Positions 12,404 to 24,870 of a stretch of DNA of 64,000 nt are shown piece after piece. A model generated the notes under the pieces. It was not told the origin of the DNA. It searched no databases and saw only the letters and a program-made list of their open reading frames with translations. The first letter of the stretch is position 1; the number at the start of each line of letters is the position of its first letter. This DNA comes from Mycteria americana (lineage: Eukaryota; Chordata; Aves; Ciconiiformes; Ciconiidae). Both the position numbers and the translations under genes were made by a program. The stretch lies in assembly GCF_035582795.1 (NCBI RefSeq), contig NC_134373.1:31342501-31406500 (forward strand), given 5' to 3'.

Positions 12404-15400
12404 GTAGGTCCTCACTGGGTTTCCAGTTCAAAGCAGATCAGCACCTAAATAAATAAAAACAAGTGTGCTTTAATCTTCTCATTGAACAAACAAGTTGGTT
12501 TGTAGTGCTTTTAAACAAAATCAAATTAAATATTAATGCCGAGACATAAAAGGATGCTAACTGCTAAAAAGCAGACATTAAATTTTAAATCATTGGGTAT
12601 ATCTCAAGCCTTCATGCCGGAGTCCTTCAGAACCAATGCTGCTTTAGTCATCCTGTTAGCATGGCTTTTCTTATGCAATGCTTCTGTTCCATCAGGTTAT
12701 ACAAGATTGTTAACAGGGTGCGTACTGCTAGGTGTGAGATAACAATTAACAACACTGGGCATAATAACTAATAGGCTGCTTTCTTCCATGCTTATTATAT
12801 TGGAATGAATTTGGGGTTTGCTTGTCATTCAAAGGAGTATCAAGCTGCTTTCATTCAGCCATGGGAGCAATGAGTGAACTATCTGAAACCATTATATGAT
12901 CTATTAAGTCTCATTAATTGTATGTTAAAATATGAAGTGTGGACAGGAGAAGTGTCTCCAGATGTGTTTCTGGACAAGTTCAAAGGTGAGTTAGTTTCCT
13001 TTAAATTTTTGGGTTTAAAAAAAAAAGTTTATGAAGAAAGTGAGATCTCCAGCTTTGCAACTTCTCCCGCTTGGGCTCTTTCCGTAAGACACAGTCCCGT
13101 CCCCCAGTGTTTGTACAGTGTCTTGTGTAACGGGAATCTGATCTCAGAGGAACAGCTAAAGCAACTGTAATATTAATGCTGAATAATTGTGAAGGCCTGT
13201 GCCCTGTATGTGATACTGCACAGACGAACTTCCTGGGGCAAAGAAGAATTGCTCCCAGGTGCAGAGAGTATGGCTGACTTCACTGGCGAGCTTCAAACTC
13301 TTGCCGTGATTGTTTCTTGGGTGATGTAGTGATAGGAGCTGAGTCTGCATGCAAAGAGCTGCTCGAAACCTGGTGATTGTGGAGCTTTAGGCATTTAGTT
13401 ATTACAGACCTGTTGTGGGCTGTACTTTCTAAAAGTGTATTTAGAGCCAGCAAAAACAACTCATCCCTTGTTGTCGTTGTATTTTTTCTTTTGTTTTTGG
13501 AGGCTTTTGTTTCAGTTTGGGGGAGTAAATAGTTGACAAGATGCTTAATCCTGTGTGTTCATCCAGGAGCAGGCTGGCAGTTGGGAGAAGGTGTGAGTAC
13601 AGCTGGCTGGTTAGTCTGCAAAGTGACCTACTCAGGATATTAAAAAATAGCAATTCCCGTAAGGACACTTAGTACACACAGTAATGCTGTTACGCACCCA
13701 AGCCGGTGTGCAGTGAGACCCCGCCTGAGGGCTGAGTTGTAAAAATGTTGCTGTTGAACAGAAATCCAAACAGCAACTGACTCCACAGGTGAAATATAAA
13801 ATTTCTGTTGACAGTACTCCGTTTGGGAGCTTTATAACCATTAGACTGCTTGTTCAAAGTGCTGTAAACAGTGGACCTGAGATACTGGTAGGGTCAGGAG
13901 GTAAACAGCAGAGCTGGCTTACTATTCACAATCAATGAAACTTAAGAAAACAAACTGGACGCTTAAATAATGAGCATAGTTTATAGTGTCTCCAAGAACC
14001 AAGAGGTTTTTTAAAATGCAGTCAGGTAGATCATTATACCTCCCTTCCCTCTGGTCTTTATGCATTCTTCCATGCTACCCCTTATCAAAGGCACTTCTTC
14101 ATTCCTCTGTACATGAAACAATCAACAGTTCATCATTAAACCCACTTATCTTGGGGAGCCTTTCAGCAACAATCCATCAAGAGAGGGGGTTTTATAAAAG
14201 AAAATGGTATCTGCCGTGCTTTGAGAGAAATCCATCATCTGGTTCGTTAGGCTTCTAAGCTCTGTTGCCTGCCTAATGTAGGCTTCATAATTCTTGGCAC
14301 AGAGAGTCTTTCTTTTGACTTAATGGTGTAGACTGAAGGTAATCAGCTGATGAGTACCAGGAAATCATGATTTCCCCTGTATTGCAGACTTACCCTCTGG
14401 TATGAGAACTGTGTGTAAAGGCTTTTATGATGTGTGTGAGCTGGTGAGCTGACCCACCAACTATGCACCAAAAAACACTCATGAGAATTGAGATGTTCAT
14501 CATTTCCCTCTTCTCTCCCCCAGGCTGCAGTTTTATTACTTCAAAATAAAGCTGCATAGCATAACTTTACCATTGAAGTCATTGACCTTTTTTCTTGGAA
14601 ACCAAAGGGATCTATCACATCCTTGCAACTCCCACACTCCTTCATGCCTTTAGGTCCTTGAGCAGTCATCTTCATGAGCTGCTTCTTGCAGAGTTGTATT
14701 ATAAATATCTTCTTAGGGTCAACCATCCCCTGTAGGCCGTTTTTTTGGGACTTGCTTAGGAACTTGGTTCTTCCTCATGATTTGGAAGATTCCTGCTTCT
14801 GGCAGATTATAATGATTAGCCGATCTGTGGTTATCTCCTGATACCAACTCTCTCAGCCTGCAGTGGGAGATGACAGATTAGTCATGGTTTGGGAGCTAAG
14901 CCCAAATGTTTTAACAGTCTATCACACACTGTGGCAAGTGTAGTTTGAATTTCCATTAGAAAAAGCATGGTTCCCTTTCTCAGTTTCTTGGGTGAAGCAA
15001 ATATGACTTTTTTTTTTCCTCCTATTTCAGAATATGCCACAAATTTCTATGGAAAAAATTCTAATACAAGTAAATAGTCGATAAGATAAAATCTGCATTA
15101 AGAAAACGTCGTGATTTTTTGCTTTGAAGTACTTAGATGCTTTTAGCTGGTTACATCCTTTTATATTTTCAAGGGACTAGGTAAGCAATTTTGAAATTTC
15201 ATAATAGGGTTTTTAGTCATCATTATTTCTTTCATGAAACTTTCATATGACATCACCATCCAGTGATGGAATCTGCTCAGAGTGTGCCTGATGTTAATAG
15301 GTGCTGTCAAAGTTATTCTGAAAATGGTGACTGACTTTGATGGTGCTCCCCTCTGAACCAGCCTGTCTTATGGATTCTAGTGGCATTAAGTAGGTTTCTG

Positions 15401-18129
15401 AAAAAACAGAAGAAAAAGCCAATTCGTATTCCAGCAGAATGGTTTAACAGAGAGGCTAATGCTGATATCCTGTCATAAGGGCTGATACGATGGAAAACAG
15501 TGTGGGTTCACCAACTGATGGTGTGACAGACAGCACATTTTTCTATTTTCAGTGGAGCAATTGCAAAATTGCAAAAACAAATATAAGTGACTGGAGCCAT
15601 GGAAAGCAAAGCTGCTACTTAAGATGCATGTTTCAAATAGCTTTAGCACTTAATGTAGCCAGCGCTAGCTATTGCTGGACAAGGGGACAGAATGACATCT
15701 GGTGATTGGTGCCACTTTGTCACTGCCATGCACCCTTTCTCCTGGTCGGCTTCCTTATTCTGGAGACTAGTCAGGGTGGCAGCCTCTGTCACCGGAGGAT
15801 GTCATGATACAGAGCTGGTTCTCTACTATTGGGACTAGGAGTCGCATATGGCACAGAGCAGCTACCCCATGTGCCAGTCTGTCTCGTTGCTTGAGTTACA
15901 GAAGACTGTCGTGGTTTAACCCAGCGGGCAGCTAAACACCACGCAGCCGTTCGCTCACTGCCCCCCGCAGTGGGATGGGGGAGAGAATCGGGGGAAAAAA
16001 GTAAAACTCATGGGTTGAGATAAAGGCAATTTAATAGGACAGAAAAGGAAGGGAGAATAATAATAATAATGATAAAAGCACATACAAAACAAGTGATGCA
16101 CAATGCAGTTGCTCACTACCTGCTGACTGATGCCCAGCCAGTTCCCGAGCAGCGGCCGTGCCCCCCTGGCCAACCTCCCCAGGTTTTTTGTTTAGCATGA
16201 GATCATATGGTATGGAATAGCCCTTTGGTCATCTGGGGTCAGCTGTCCTGGCTGTGTCCTCTCCCAGCTTCTTGTGCACCTCCAGCCTCCTTGCTGGCAG
16301 GGCAGTATGAGAAGCTGAAAAGTCCTTGACTTAGTGTAAGCACTGCTCAGCCACAACTAAAACATCAGTCTGTTATCAACATTATTCTCATCCTAAATCC
16401 AAAACACAGCACTATACCAGCTACTAGGAAGAAAATTAACTCTATTCCAGCTGAAACCAGGACAAAGACTTATACATCACAGGAGATTTTGGTCAAGTAA
16501 GTTACAAAATACTCACCTCCACCAAAAGCAGCTCTTTAATGAAGACGAGGTTCAGATAGCCAAAGATTTTGAATATTGAGCAAGTGTTGTTTTGGAAGAG
16601 TGCATTCAGACTTGTTCCCTCTTTGCAATTATGACATGGCTATATAATGTCCATGCAAAATGGGCACTTTCCCTTTTATTTTATTCTACAGATGTTGAAT
16701 TAGCATTTACATGGATAGTATTACATAGCATCAGAAAACCGGCCTTAAGAGTTGCCAAGATGATACAGGATAGACTAGATAAGAGTATGGCATTATTAAG
16801 AGAGAAAAAAAGTTGTCAGGAAGACAGCAAACACTTTAGCATTCAGAGAAATAAAGCAGTGTGTGGAAGAGCTGAAAGTTTGGAAGTTGTTTTTCTTTGC
16901 ATTAAAAAAATAAATCTGACATGAATGATATTGAAAGAAGAGGATATGTTCATGTGATAGAAATGTGTTATTCAAGAAGAGGATGTGTGAAAAAGAACAG
17001 TGCAAAAAACTCTGGCTGGTGTGCTGTGTGTGGATCTTCTAGGAGAGTAAAACAGCGTAAGCTGCAAACCTCTGAATGTTTTGGAGAGTATTTGAAATTC
17101 TTTCCTTCCCTCTTGGCTTTTGTAACTATGTGCTATCAAATTGCCGCTGCATACCAAGGAACTTGTACTGATGAGGATCAATTTTATGTCAATTCTTTGG
17201 GAATGGGGGGAGCCACATTTTGTGGTTACACAGACATCCCATGGGATAACCTTGGAATCACCATAAAATCTCTTCACTTTAAAATATCAGTGTTGCAGAG
17301 TCTGAAGTATATTTTCTGGTTTTTATTCCAAAATCTAAACATTTTTGAGGAAAAGTTGGATGTCTCTTAGCAAAGATTTTGCATTTGCTTTCAGTTATGG
17401 TGGGTGGGTGGGGGAAATTGGTGGTGGTATTCGTCTGTCCATTCCTGTTTAGCTGTGTACGATCAAGATGATGACACAGCTTTGCTTAATTTTCACTGCA
17501 TACTAAAGGTTGAATAGTTTTAATTGGGAGGAAGAAGCAAACACATTGACTGTTTAGAGCAGAATATTATACTTGTCTCTGGGTTTTGACACTTCAAACT
17601 GTCAAAATTTTCCAATTTTGCAACTGTACCCATCTCATTCCCAGAGCTCTCCCTGCTTTTCACCAAATAAAGGGAAGTAAAACAGTTTTTAAAAAAAAAA
17701 AAAAAAGTACAGTTCAAAAAGTATGAATCTCTGATGTTATTGTTGAAATACGCTTTTTGTCGTTTACATTAGTGCTTATTGTTCCTAACATACACGTAGG
17801 CTAAGTGGGTTGCCCATGCAAATGCAGAAAAATTGCTTGCGGAAATGAGAAACACATGAGCCCAGCATGTTACAAAAATCTTTGAACTATGTGGAGAGAC
17901 TGCTTTTTTTATTATCACAGTGCCAAGGCAGTAACATCTCAGCTACTGGAATTTCAGTGACATGGCCGGATCCCTTTCTTGGTTTTCCTGGCTCACTCTT
18001 TCTTCAGACCTCTGCTATTTTTCTTGATGGGCAGAATATAGATTCTAGGGTGTCATTTACTCTAGCAGCTAATCTTGGTGCAATTTCTAATATAAGCTGC
18101 AGCTAATTGCATATGTTTTGTCTTCACAG
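12404..18129 (+). other. SLC49A4: SLC49A4 intron with a solo LTR
   Basis: A 5.7-kb intron, donor GTAGGT and acceptor TCTTCACAG. It contains one full solo LTR at 15907-16464. Further right, an AATAAA at 17666-17671 is followed after 19 bases by a 16-base A run (17691-17706), which resembles a processed transcript end but has no recognisable parent upstream. A 149-codon open frame (16921-17370) matches no family I know. The rest is unique AT-rich sequence. Confidence 0.8.
15907..16464 (-). mobile_element. Solo LTR of an avian endogenous retrovirus
   Basis: A 558-bp long terminal repeat bounded by TG...CA and flanked on both sides by the same 5 bp, AAGAC (15902-15906 and 16465-16469), so the insertion boundaries are exact. 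In sense (- strand) direction it opens TGTCCTGGTTTCAGCTGG and ends near GGTTAAACCACGACA, the hallmark of an LTR family abundant in neoavian birds. An ATTAAA-type polyadenylation signal lies at 16030-16035. The TATA region is eroded (a T run in place of TATAAA near 16180-16192). No internal retroviral sequence adjoins it, so it is the remnant of recombination between two LTRs. A short (ATT)n tract lies in its R region. Confidence 0.95.
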
Positions 18130-18238
18130 CAATTTCCGATTCTTGATGATTGCTTTAGCCTATGCTATACCACTGGGTGTTTTCTCTGGCTGGTCTGGTG
18201 TTTTGGATTTGATATTAACGCCAGTTCACGTAAGCCAA
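18130..18238 (+). CDS. SLC49A4: SLC49A4 coding exon (fifth of nine)
   Basis: This 109-nt exon holds one base closing a serine codon and then 36 codons, ending in phase 0 at CAA|GTAAGT, a perfect donor. The product reads [20 protein letters not shown] and then [16 protein letters not shown], the first helix of the C-terminal six-helix half with its following loop. The mammalian protein is nearly the same here. The exon lies only 633 bp before the next one, the tightest spacing in the gene. Confidence 0.97.
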
Positions 18239-18871
18239 GTAAGTATCTCCTGACTGATAATCAGCAGCTATGTTGTAAGTGGCATGTTTTTATTTTGCAC
18301 GAGCATACAATTTCATCAGGTTTTTACGTTTAAGCTGCTATTAATACATACACACCACATTTCTCCTGAAATTTTAAACAAAATAAACTGTAGCTTTGGC
18401 ATCCCAAACTGTCACGATTCTTCCCGCTGACTCCACCAGCAGTGAGTATTTTCAGATCTGTACACACCTTTTGACAAGAAGGAAGAGGCAGTTAAACAAA
18501 TGAGTGGTGTTGGCTGCTGCAACTTTAGTAAAAGAAAATAATGTTTACCAGGTGGAAAAGATGAAGTGGGGAGAAGGGGATTTCTAAGCTTTTGATAGAG
18601 TATTATAAAAATCCAGAGGACATTACTCAGATTCTATAAAGAGAGGTCACATTTAGGGCATAGGTTACTTACTCATACTTTCTTTTAGTGAATTTATTTC
18701 CTTTTGAATAACCTAGAAAAAGTCTTGCACTTCAGATTGTTGTCGGGGGCTGTTGCGAGCGGTTTGCAGCTCCTGCACACAATTTGTTTTGAAAGTAACA
18801 TCTCATCATCTTATTTTCTCAGCTTTAACACATTTCTCTTGTTTTGTTTTGTTTTGTTTTTTTCCTGTCAG
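18239..18871 (+). other. SLC49A4: SLC49A4 short intron
   Basis: A 633-bp intron with a consensus donor (GTAAGT) and acceptor CCTGTCAG. Apart from a pentanucleotide tract that forms part of the acceptor's pyrimidine-rich region (18841-18863), I see nothing in it. Confidence 0.85.
18841..18863 (+). repeat. (GTTTT)n microsatellite at a splice acceptor
   Basis: Four GTTTT units followed by a T run, directly upstream of the TTCCTGTCAG acceptor at 18862-18871. The tract makes up most of the polypyrimidine tract for the 68-nt exon that follows. Pentanucleotide tracts change length easily, so this is a site where polymorphism could touch splicing efficiency. That consequence is inference. Confidence 0.9.
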
Positions 18872-18939
18872 GTAGATGCAGGCTGGATTGGATTTTGGTC
18901 TATAGTTGGAGGTTGTGTTGTTGGCATAGCAATGGCAAG
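18872..18939 (+). CDS. SLC49A4: SLC49A4 coding exon (sixth of nine, 68 nt)
   Basis: A very short exon: 22 codons plus two bases, from CCTGTCAG to AAG|GTAGGA. It encodes [20 protein letters not shown] then MA and the start of an arginine. This is a glycine-rich transmembrane helix of the C-terminal half, followed by the conserved basic turn of major-facilitator proteins. Skipping it would shift the frame, since 68 is not divisible by three. The sequence matches the mammalian protein almost residue for residue. Confidence 0.96.
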
Positions 18940-18990
18940 GTAGGAATAATTACATGTCCTTCTCCATTTCTTCAACTGTGGTTGTCATTT

Positions 18991-19048
18991 AGCTTATCCT
19001 TGTAATAACATAACTTGTTAGCTTATCCTTGTAATAACATAACTTGTT
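18991..19048 (+). repeat. Perfect 29-bp tandem duplication
   Basis: Two adjacent identical copies of a 29-base unit beginning AGCTTATCCTTGTAATAAC and ending AACTTGTT (18991-19019 and 19020-19048). They sit 52 bp beyond the donor of the 68-nt exon. With no mismatch, the duplication is recent or an assembly artefact. Confidence 0.95.
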
Positions 19049-22000
19049 TTCTCTCATCTTCTAGATACTTGAAATGGAAAAAGCATAGTTCTGGGGTTAC
19101 GATGTGTTTCTTGTAGAGCAATAATTTGTATATTCCATGTTAGTGGTCGCTGGGGGTTGAGAACTCCACGTGCATGTGCCTCAGTTTGGCAAGTCATACT
19201 GTTACTCCTGACAAGTGCTTCCTGTATGCTCCTTTTAAACACAGTTCTTGTGAATTCAGCTGCCTGGTATGATGGAAGCCCTGTTGTAGCATATTTGGAA
19301 AGCATTGAAGAAATTAGTGTCTGTCTCCTTCCTGCAATGGTTTTGGGCATATTGATTCCCAAAGGGATATTGGGAATGTACCACAAGCAGCCTACCCACA
19401 GTAACGTTACATTCCTTGACAGAGAAATTAGTCGGGGCCCATTTTGGCCAGGTTGCTGGATTACTATATGGCCTAACTATTTTTTGCAGTACTGCTGTGG
19501 GTGGTATGGTTATACCTACACTTTTTAAATATCCAGACACGGCTCTTTCTGGCCATCATGAATGCTGATGACCTGGGGAGTGGAAAAGCAAGGAATGGAT
19601 TGCCCTTCCAAAAGGCTGCTGCTTTTTCTTCATTGAGGGTCCCTTTTTATAAAAACAAAAAAAAGAGGCGGGGGACGGGACGGCAGGGAGAAAAAGTCTT
19701 TCAGGAGGTACTTGAGCAGGGAGTTTATAAAACTGATTAAAACCAATCACATGTTCCCCTTGCCTCTGGTGGATATCAAAGCATTGTCCTGGCTTCTTTA
19801 TGTCCACTCTTCAGACTCCAGTTCTGCAATGAGTTTAGCGCAAGTGCAGGGGTCTCTCATCGTTGCAGTCATTCTGGGATTGTGGACTCAAAGAGGCATC
19901 TTTTTAGGGCAGAGATTGAAGCTCTCTTTTTTTCACTTGCTGTGCATCATCAGAGTACACAATGCATAAAGAAATGTGAGGTTTCTCATCCTGACATTTT
20001 GCAGGCTGCCTAGCAACTGTGACGGAGGGAGAGGAAAAAACTCCTGACCTAGGGAAAAGAAACAAGCGCTTCCCTCCTGTCTGCTCCAGATGCAGGCCAA
20101 ATGACTTAATCTATTGAAACAAAGTTCACACCCTGATTTCCTCTAAAAAGAGTTACTTTTAGCCTCAGATATGAAGTTTTCTGTCTAAGAGAAGTAGATG
20201 TTTGAAACCAACTACTGTAAATGACACAGATGCTGTAGCAGGTTACGTGCTGACGCAGGTAGCGTGCCGGTTTAGTCCTTTCCGTCATGGGTTAATCTCT
20301 CGTATATTTGCGACATTTCAATACTAGAGGGGTACCCTTAGCAGCTCACTTAACTTTGTTAGGAGAGAATCTGCTGACTCAATGCCAACATGCAAATCTC
20401 GATCTTTATGGTAGATTAATTTATTTAATAAATTGCCTGGGTTAAGTTTCAGGAAATGCTGACAGTCTCTTTAACTGCTTCAAAATTGATTTCAAACCTT
20501 GTTGAATACCAGTATTTTGTAGCATTCAGAGCTTTGCTTTTGAGTAAATTAAAAAAATACCAACAGTCTGCCTCCAAATATGTCTTTCTAACTTGGGTGA
20601 TACACAGTTCAAATGGGAGGGTTTGCACACAGAAAGGGAGGGAGGAGGTGATTTGTCACTCCTGATGGATGACTCTCCCTCCTAGGCCTATTCAGCATTT
20701 ATCTGTGTAGGGTTGAATCAATGACGAGTCTGACTGTAATCTGCTGAAAGTTGTAATTAGGAAAATTAAGTAATGATTCTTGTCAAGGCTGACAAGTTGA
20801 TGTATTTCAGTGTCAGAACTGTGATTTGCCAAGCAAGCAGCTCTCTCCCTTAACCACCTTTCAAGAAGCTGTTGGGTTTTGGAGGTTTTTTTCCTAATTT
20901 TTTTTTTCTGCTAATTTATCAAAGCAAAATTGGTGCAGTTTAGGAACTTGCTCCTTCCATTTTTGTCAGTGCAGATTCTACTGTTTAGAACTGTAACAAC
21001 CTGAGCCTTGCCCTGGAGCATTTGGTCCTGCACGTCACAGTAGGTGTTAAATCATCTATATTTAAAGTAATGCCCAGTTTGGAAATCTGTTTATCTATCT
21101 CATTTTCAAAATGGTGCAAGTTTTCCTCAGCACAATACATAAATCCTCCCGCTCTCCACCCACTGCTGTCCCGATAGCCGTGAATTTAGATATGTTTAGC
21201 TAATTTGTGTGATGCATTTTTATAATTGAAAAGCCTAGGCTATTTTGGGCACCTGGCACGTGCTGTACCCTTTGCTGGCAGCTTTCAAATGATACTGGTT
21301 TGAAGAAAAGCAGTGTCAAAGAGCGACATTTATATCGTTGCATGGAAACATAAATCTATTTCCTTTTCTCAGATTTTTTTTTTTTTTTTCTGGCCACATT
21401 TGCTAATGATCATAGATATTTCTGAGGTTTTGTCCTCCACAGCTCAGTTTTTCCTCCTGCTTTTAACCTGCAGTGTAGTCAAAATGCTGAAACTTTATGA
21501 CATGGTGATAATTTCCTTAGCAACAGACAGTGTTGTCAGCAGTGCAGGTTTGTGATTTTAACTGTGGGATCCAGTCTAGGGCTGGATTTGCTGAGTTGCA
21601 GGAGACTGTTACCAGCAGTAGGCTCAGAGGTCTGTGTCTGGGTAAGTATACACCTTCTCTCCTGGCACGCTTACTTTTTTAGGCAACTGCAGACATCCCC
21701 TTACATGCTAAATGAGGAAGAAGGATTTAAACAGAACAGAGGGTTTTGAAAGTAGATACTGGGGTCAGAGGATAAAATAATTTCTCTCATTTTTTAACTG
21801 AAACAAGTATTCTGAAGAGTTGACTAGATTTATGGTCATCTTTATTCTTCTGTAACTAGACAAGAAGCAGAAGTCCCTCAATTGCCAAGTTCAGGCTAGT
21901 TTGCTATGTCATTTTTTCCCATTATTTCTGTTGCTGGCTGAATTCAGTAGCTGCATAAACTTTTCAGTTTGTATTTGACCCTTCTGGAGTCCTGTGATAT

Positions 22001-23374
22001 GTGAGAGCTCCTTGAAACACACTGCTACCACTGATACCCAAACCAGGATCTTTGTGTCAAAAGGAGTTGCAAGTGCTCAGTAAAGGTAGATATTTGCTCC
22101 ACTTAACTATCTTGAATGGTTTAGATGTATATTGTCCTCCCATCCCCACATATCCCTGGTGGTAGGATAGAGATGGAGGACCCCCTAGAGATCCCTTCCA
22201 GACCTGTTGTCTGTGAATGTCCCTCCCTGAATTTCTCACACTGGTTTATTAGACAGGATATACGTAACTGCTCGTGCCTGTAAGGAGAGGGAATAGTGAT
22301 GCTTGCTGGCAGGCAAAGCGGGGAGTCTCTGTGGAAGAAGCCTGAAGTTTATACTTCAAGATGCTTCTGAGCAGCTTTTAAAATTGCTGATTTTGACCCC
22401 AGTGATCCCAAAGAATAATTAAAGAAACTGGCAAACCACTGAGAAGAGGTGATCCTGATTGCTGGATTTGGATTGTCAGAAAAAAACAACAGTAGCAGCT
22501 AACCTCTGACTATTAGAGATTAATGCATAAGCCACTTGAACACTGCAGTCATAAACTTTTAAGATTATATGCAGCATTGATCTTCCTCTACTGCTTATTG
22601 AATTACTCACTGCTAAATTCAATGTGGAATTAAAGCACAGGGAGAATCAAAATAAGAGGAAAGAATTGGGTTTTTTGGTTTTGGGGTTTTTTTTTTTGGA
22701 TTGCATTACTTGTACATCTCTTATGGTGTATGTAGAGCTAGGCTTCCTAGTTCTCAAAATGTTGGTAGCATTATCTGTTCTATCAAGTAAGCTATATGGC
22801 ATCTGCCTGTAAAGTGATCTTTGGTAGGGGAGAGAAGGCAGTTAGCTGACAGATGGGACTGATTTCATCATGGACCAACCTAGGTGGATTGTGCTGCCGT
22901 TAGCCTAATCAAGGTAGGAGGCTATGAGGGCAGAAGACATTCTTTAGACATACATACCTAACCCATCCGGCTCAAAATCACATCTCCTAAGCAGGAGATT
23001 ATAGAAAATTACTAGTGGATAAATGACATTGCCTTTTTCTAATATATCTTTTTTAGTAGCTGTGTTGAAATCCCTTTTGAAAAGAGCAGTTGCGCTGATA
23101 ATTATGCAATGTGAGCACTGCTCAAATGCATTATGTCTCCTTGAAAGAAAAAGAAAAAAAGATTAAAAAAGCAATTGTACCATCAGGTGGTATAAAGACC
23201 ATATTTCCCTCTGTATAACAGCCAGGACTTGTGGGGCTGTCTTCCCACAGACTGTCAGTGGGGCATGTGTAAGAGAGGAGTGGCACCAAGCTCTTGGTTT
23301 CTGAAACATTTCAACTCAAAACAGCCACCGGCAGTGACCGCCTGTGTGAAGAGTTCCTCCTTTGCTTAAGCCAC

Positions 23375-23942
23375 TGTCGTGCTTTAACCCCAGCCAGCAA
23401 CTAAGCACCACCCAGCCGCTCACTCATTCCACCCCAGTGGGATGGGGGAGAGAATCGGAAGAGTAAAAGTGAGAAGACTCGTGGGTTGAGATAAAGACAG
23501 CTTAATAGGTAAAGCAAAAGCTGCCCATTCGCTGCTTCCCATGGGCAGGCAGGTGTTCAGCCATCTCCAGGAAAGCAGGGCTCCATCACACGTAATGGTT
23601 ACTTGGGAAGACAAAACACCATGTCTCTGAACGTCCCCCCCTTCCTTCTTCTTCCCCAGCTTTATATGCTGAGCATGATGCCATATGGTGTGGAATATCC
23701 CTTTGGTCAGTTGGGGTCAGCTGCCCCAGCTGTGTCCCCTCCCAGCTTCTTGTGCACCCCCAGCCTACTGGCTGGTGGGGTGGGGTGAGGAGCAGAAAAG
23801 GCCTTGACTCTGTGTAAGCACTGTTCAGCAATAACAAAAACATCCCTGTATTATCAACACTGTTTCCAGCACAAATCCAAAACATAGCCCCATACTAGCT
23901 ACTGTGAAGAAAATCAACTCTATCCCAGCCAAAATCAGTGCA
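23375..23942 (-). repeat. 3' LTR of the provirus (sense on - strand)
   Basis: 568 bp, bounded TG...CA; in sense it begins TGCACTGATTTTGGCTGG and ends near AAAGCACGACA. It keeps the U3 segment missing from the other LTR, including the GACCAAAGGGATATTCC block typical of this family. It has the same TATA-like element at 23659-23670. The polypurine tract adjoins its sense 5' edge. Confidence 0.9.
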
Positions 23943-23960
23943 TTCTCCACCCCTTATTCC
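23943..23960 (-). other. Polypurine tract of the provirus
   Basis: In sense, GGAATAAGGGGTGGAGAA directly precedes the TG of the 3' LTR: 15 of 18 bases are purines, and the block AAGGGGTGGAGAA has one pyrimidine. This is where plus-strand DNA synthesis would be primed, and it fixes the orientation of the element independently of the primer site. Confidence 0.85.
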
Positions 23961-24438
23961 ATACCATTTACGTCGTGCTCAGGTCCCACACTTTCCAATA
24001 TAACCTCATTAACCACCACCCCCCTTTCCATCCTTTGATATAATACATAGATATCATTCCCTTAGTCTATGGACCACCCCTATAAAATGTCTTTAAAATG
24101 TCCATAAGTGTCTATAAAATGTCCATTGAATTCATTTAGTCCATGACTTTGGGCTCCATCTGTTATGGTAGTCACTCAGGACAGGAGAGGTGGCACGTTG
24201 CGTGGAGTTGTTGGGCACCAAAGTCAGCTCAGGTTGGGTCACTGCTGCACTTGCACTGCCTCTTGTAAGACTTGTCCTCCATTGGTTCAGGTGGTTGCTG
24301 CTGTAGTAATTCCTATAACATGCAACTCAGATCCTGGGTTACAACAATTTAAAGGTATTTCCATTACAATCTCCACCCCGGTCCCTTTGGACCAGACCAT
24401 AGGGTTTAACATTGCAATGAACTCCTCCCTTTGCCCCT

Positions 24439-24870
24439 GCTCCGGCTTGGACTTATCCACAGATTGCAGTCCCTTCCTTAGGGGTGTACCTGCTCCAGCG
24501 TGGCCTTACCCACAGCCACAGTCCCTTCAGGAGTAAACCTGCTCCAACATGGTCTTACTCATGGCTGCAGTCCCTGCAGGGTTGTACCTGCTCTGTCATG
24601 GGCTTATCCATGGCCACACCCTTTGAGGTGCTCCAGCATGACCTCATGCACAGCCACAGATGCTTCGAGGTGTACCTGCTGCAGCATGGACTTATCCTTG
24701 GGCCACAATCCCTTCCGAGGTGTACCTGCTGCAGCACAAACATAACCACGGCCACAAGCGCTTCGAGGTGTACCTGCTCTGATGTGGACTTATCCACAGC
24801 CACAGATGCTTTGGGGTGTCCTGCTCCTGCGTGGACTCATCCACAGGTCACAGTCCCTTTGACTCGAGTT
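24439..24870 (-). repeat. ~49-bp imperfect tandem array inside the provirus
   Basis: About nine degenerate units. Marker words TGCTCC/TGCTGCAG start at 24439, 24491, 24540, 24589, 24629, 24677, 24727, 24775 and 24822, spacings mostly 47-52 with one of 40. Each unit reads roughly: GTACCTGCT, CCAGCATGG, ACTTATCCA, CAGCCACAG, then TCCCTTC or GCTTCGAG. The array opens frames on the + strand (24165-24536, 24484-25050) that are only shadows of the repeat. It fills the place where retroviral genes would be. Confidence 0.9.

Noticed and set aside
16921..17370. 149-codon open frame in an SLC49A4 intron
   Set aside because: No recognisable family, ordinary AT-rich composition, and frames of this length occur by chance in a window this large.
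19157..19528. 123-codon open frame with hydrophobic stretches in an intron
   Set aside because: Not similar to any exon of SLC49A4 or a family I know, and no splice sites in matching phase with the flanking exons.
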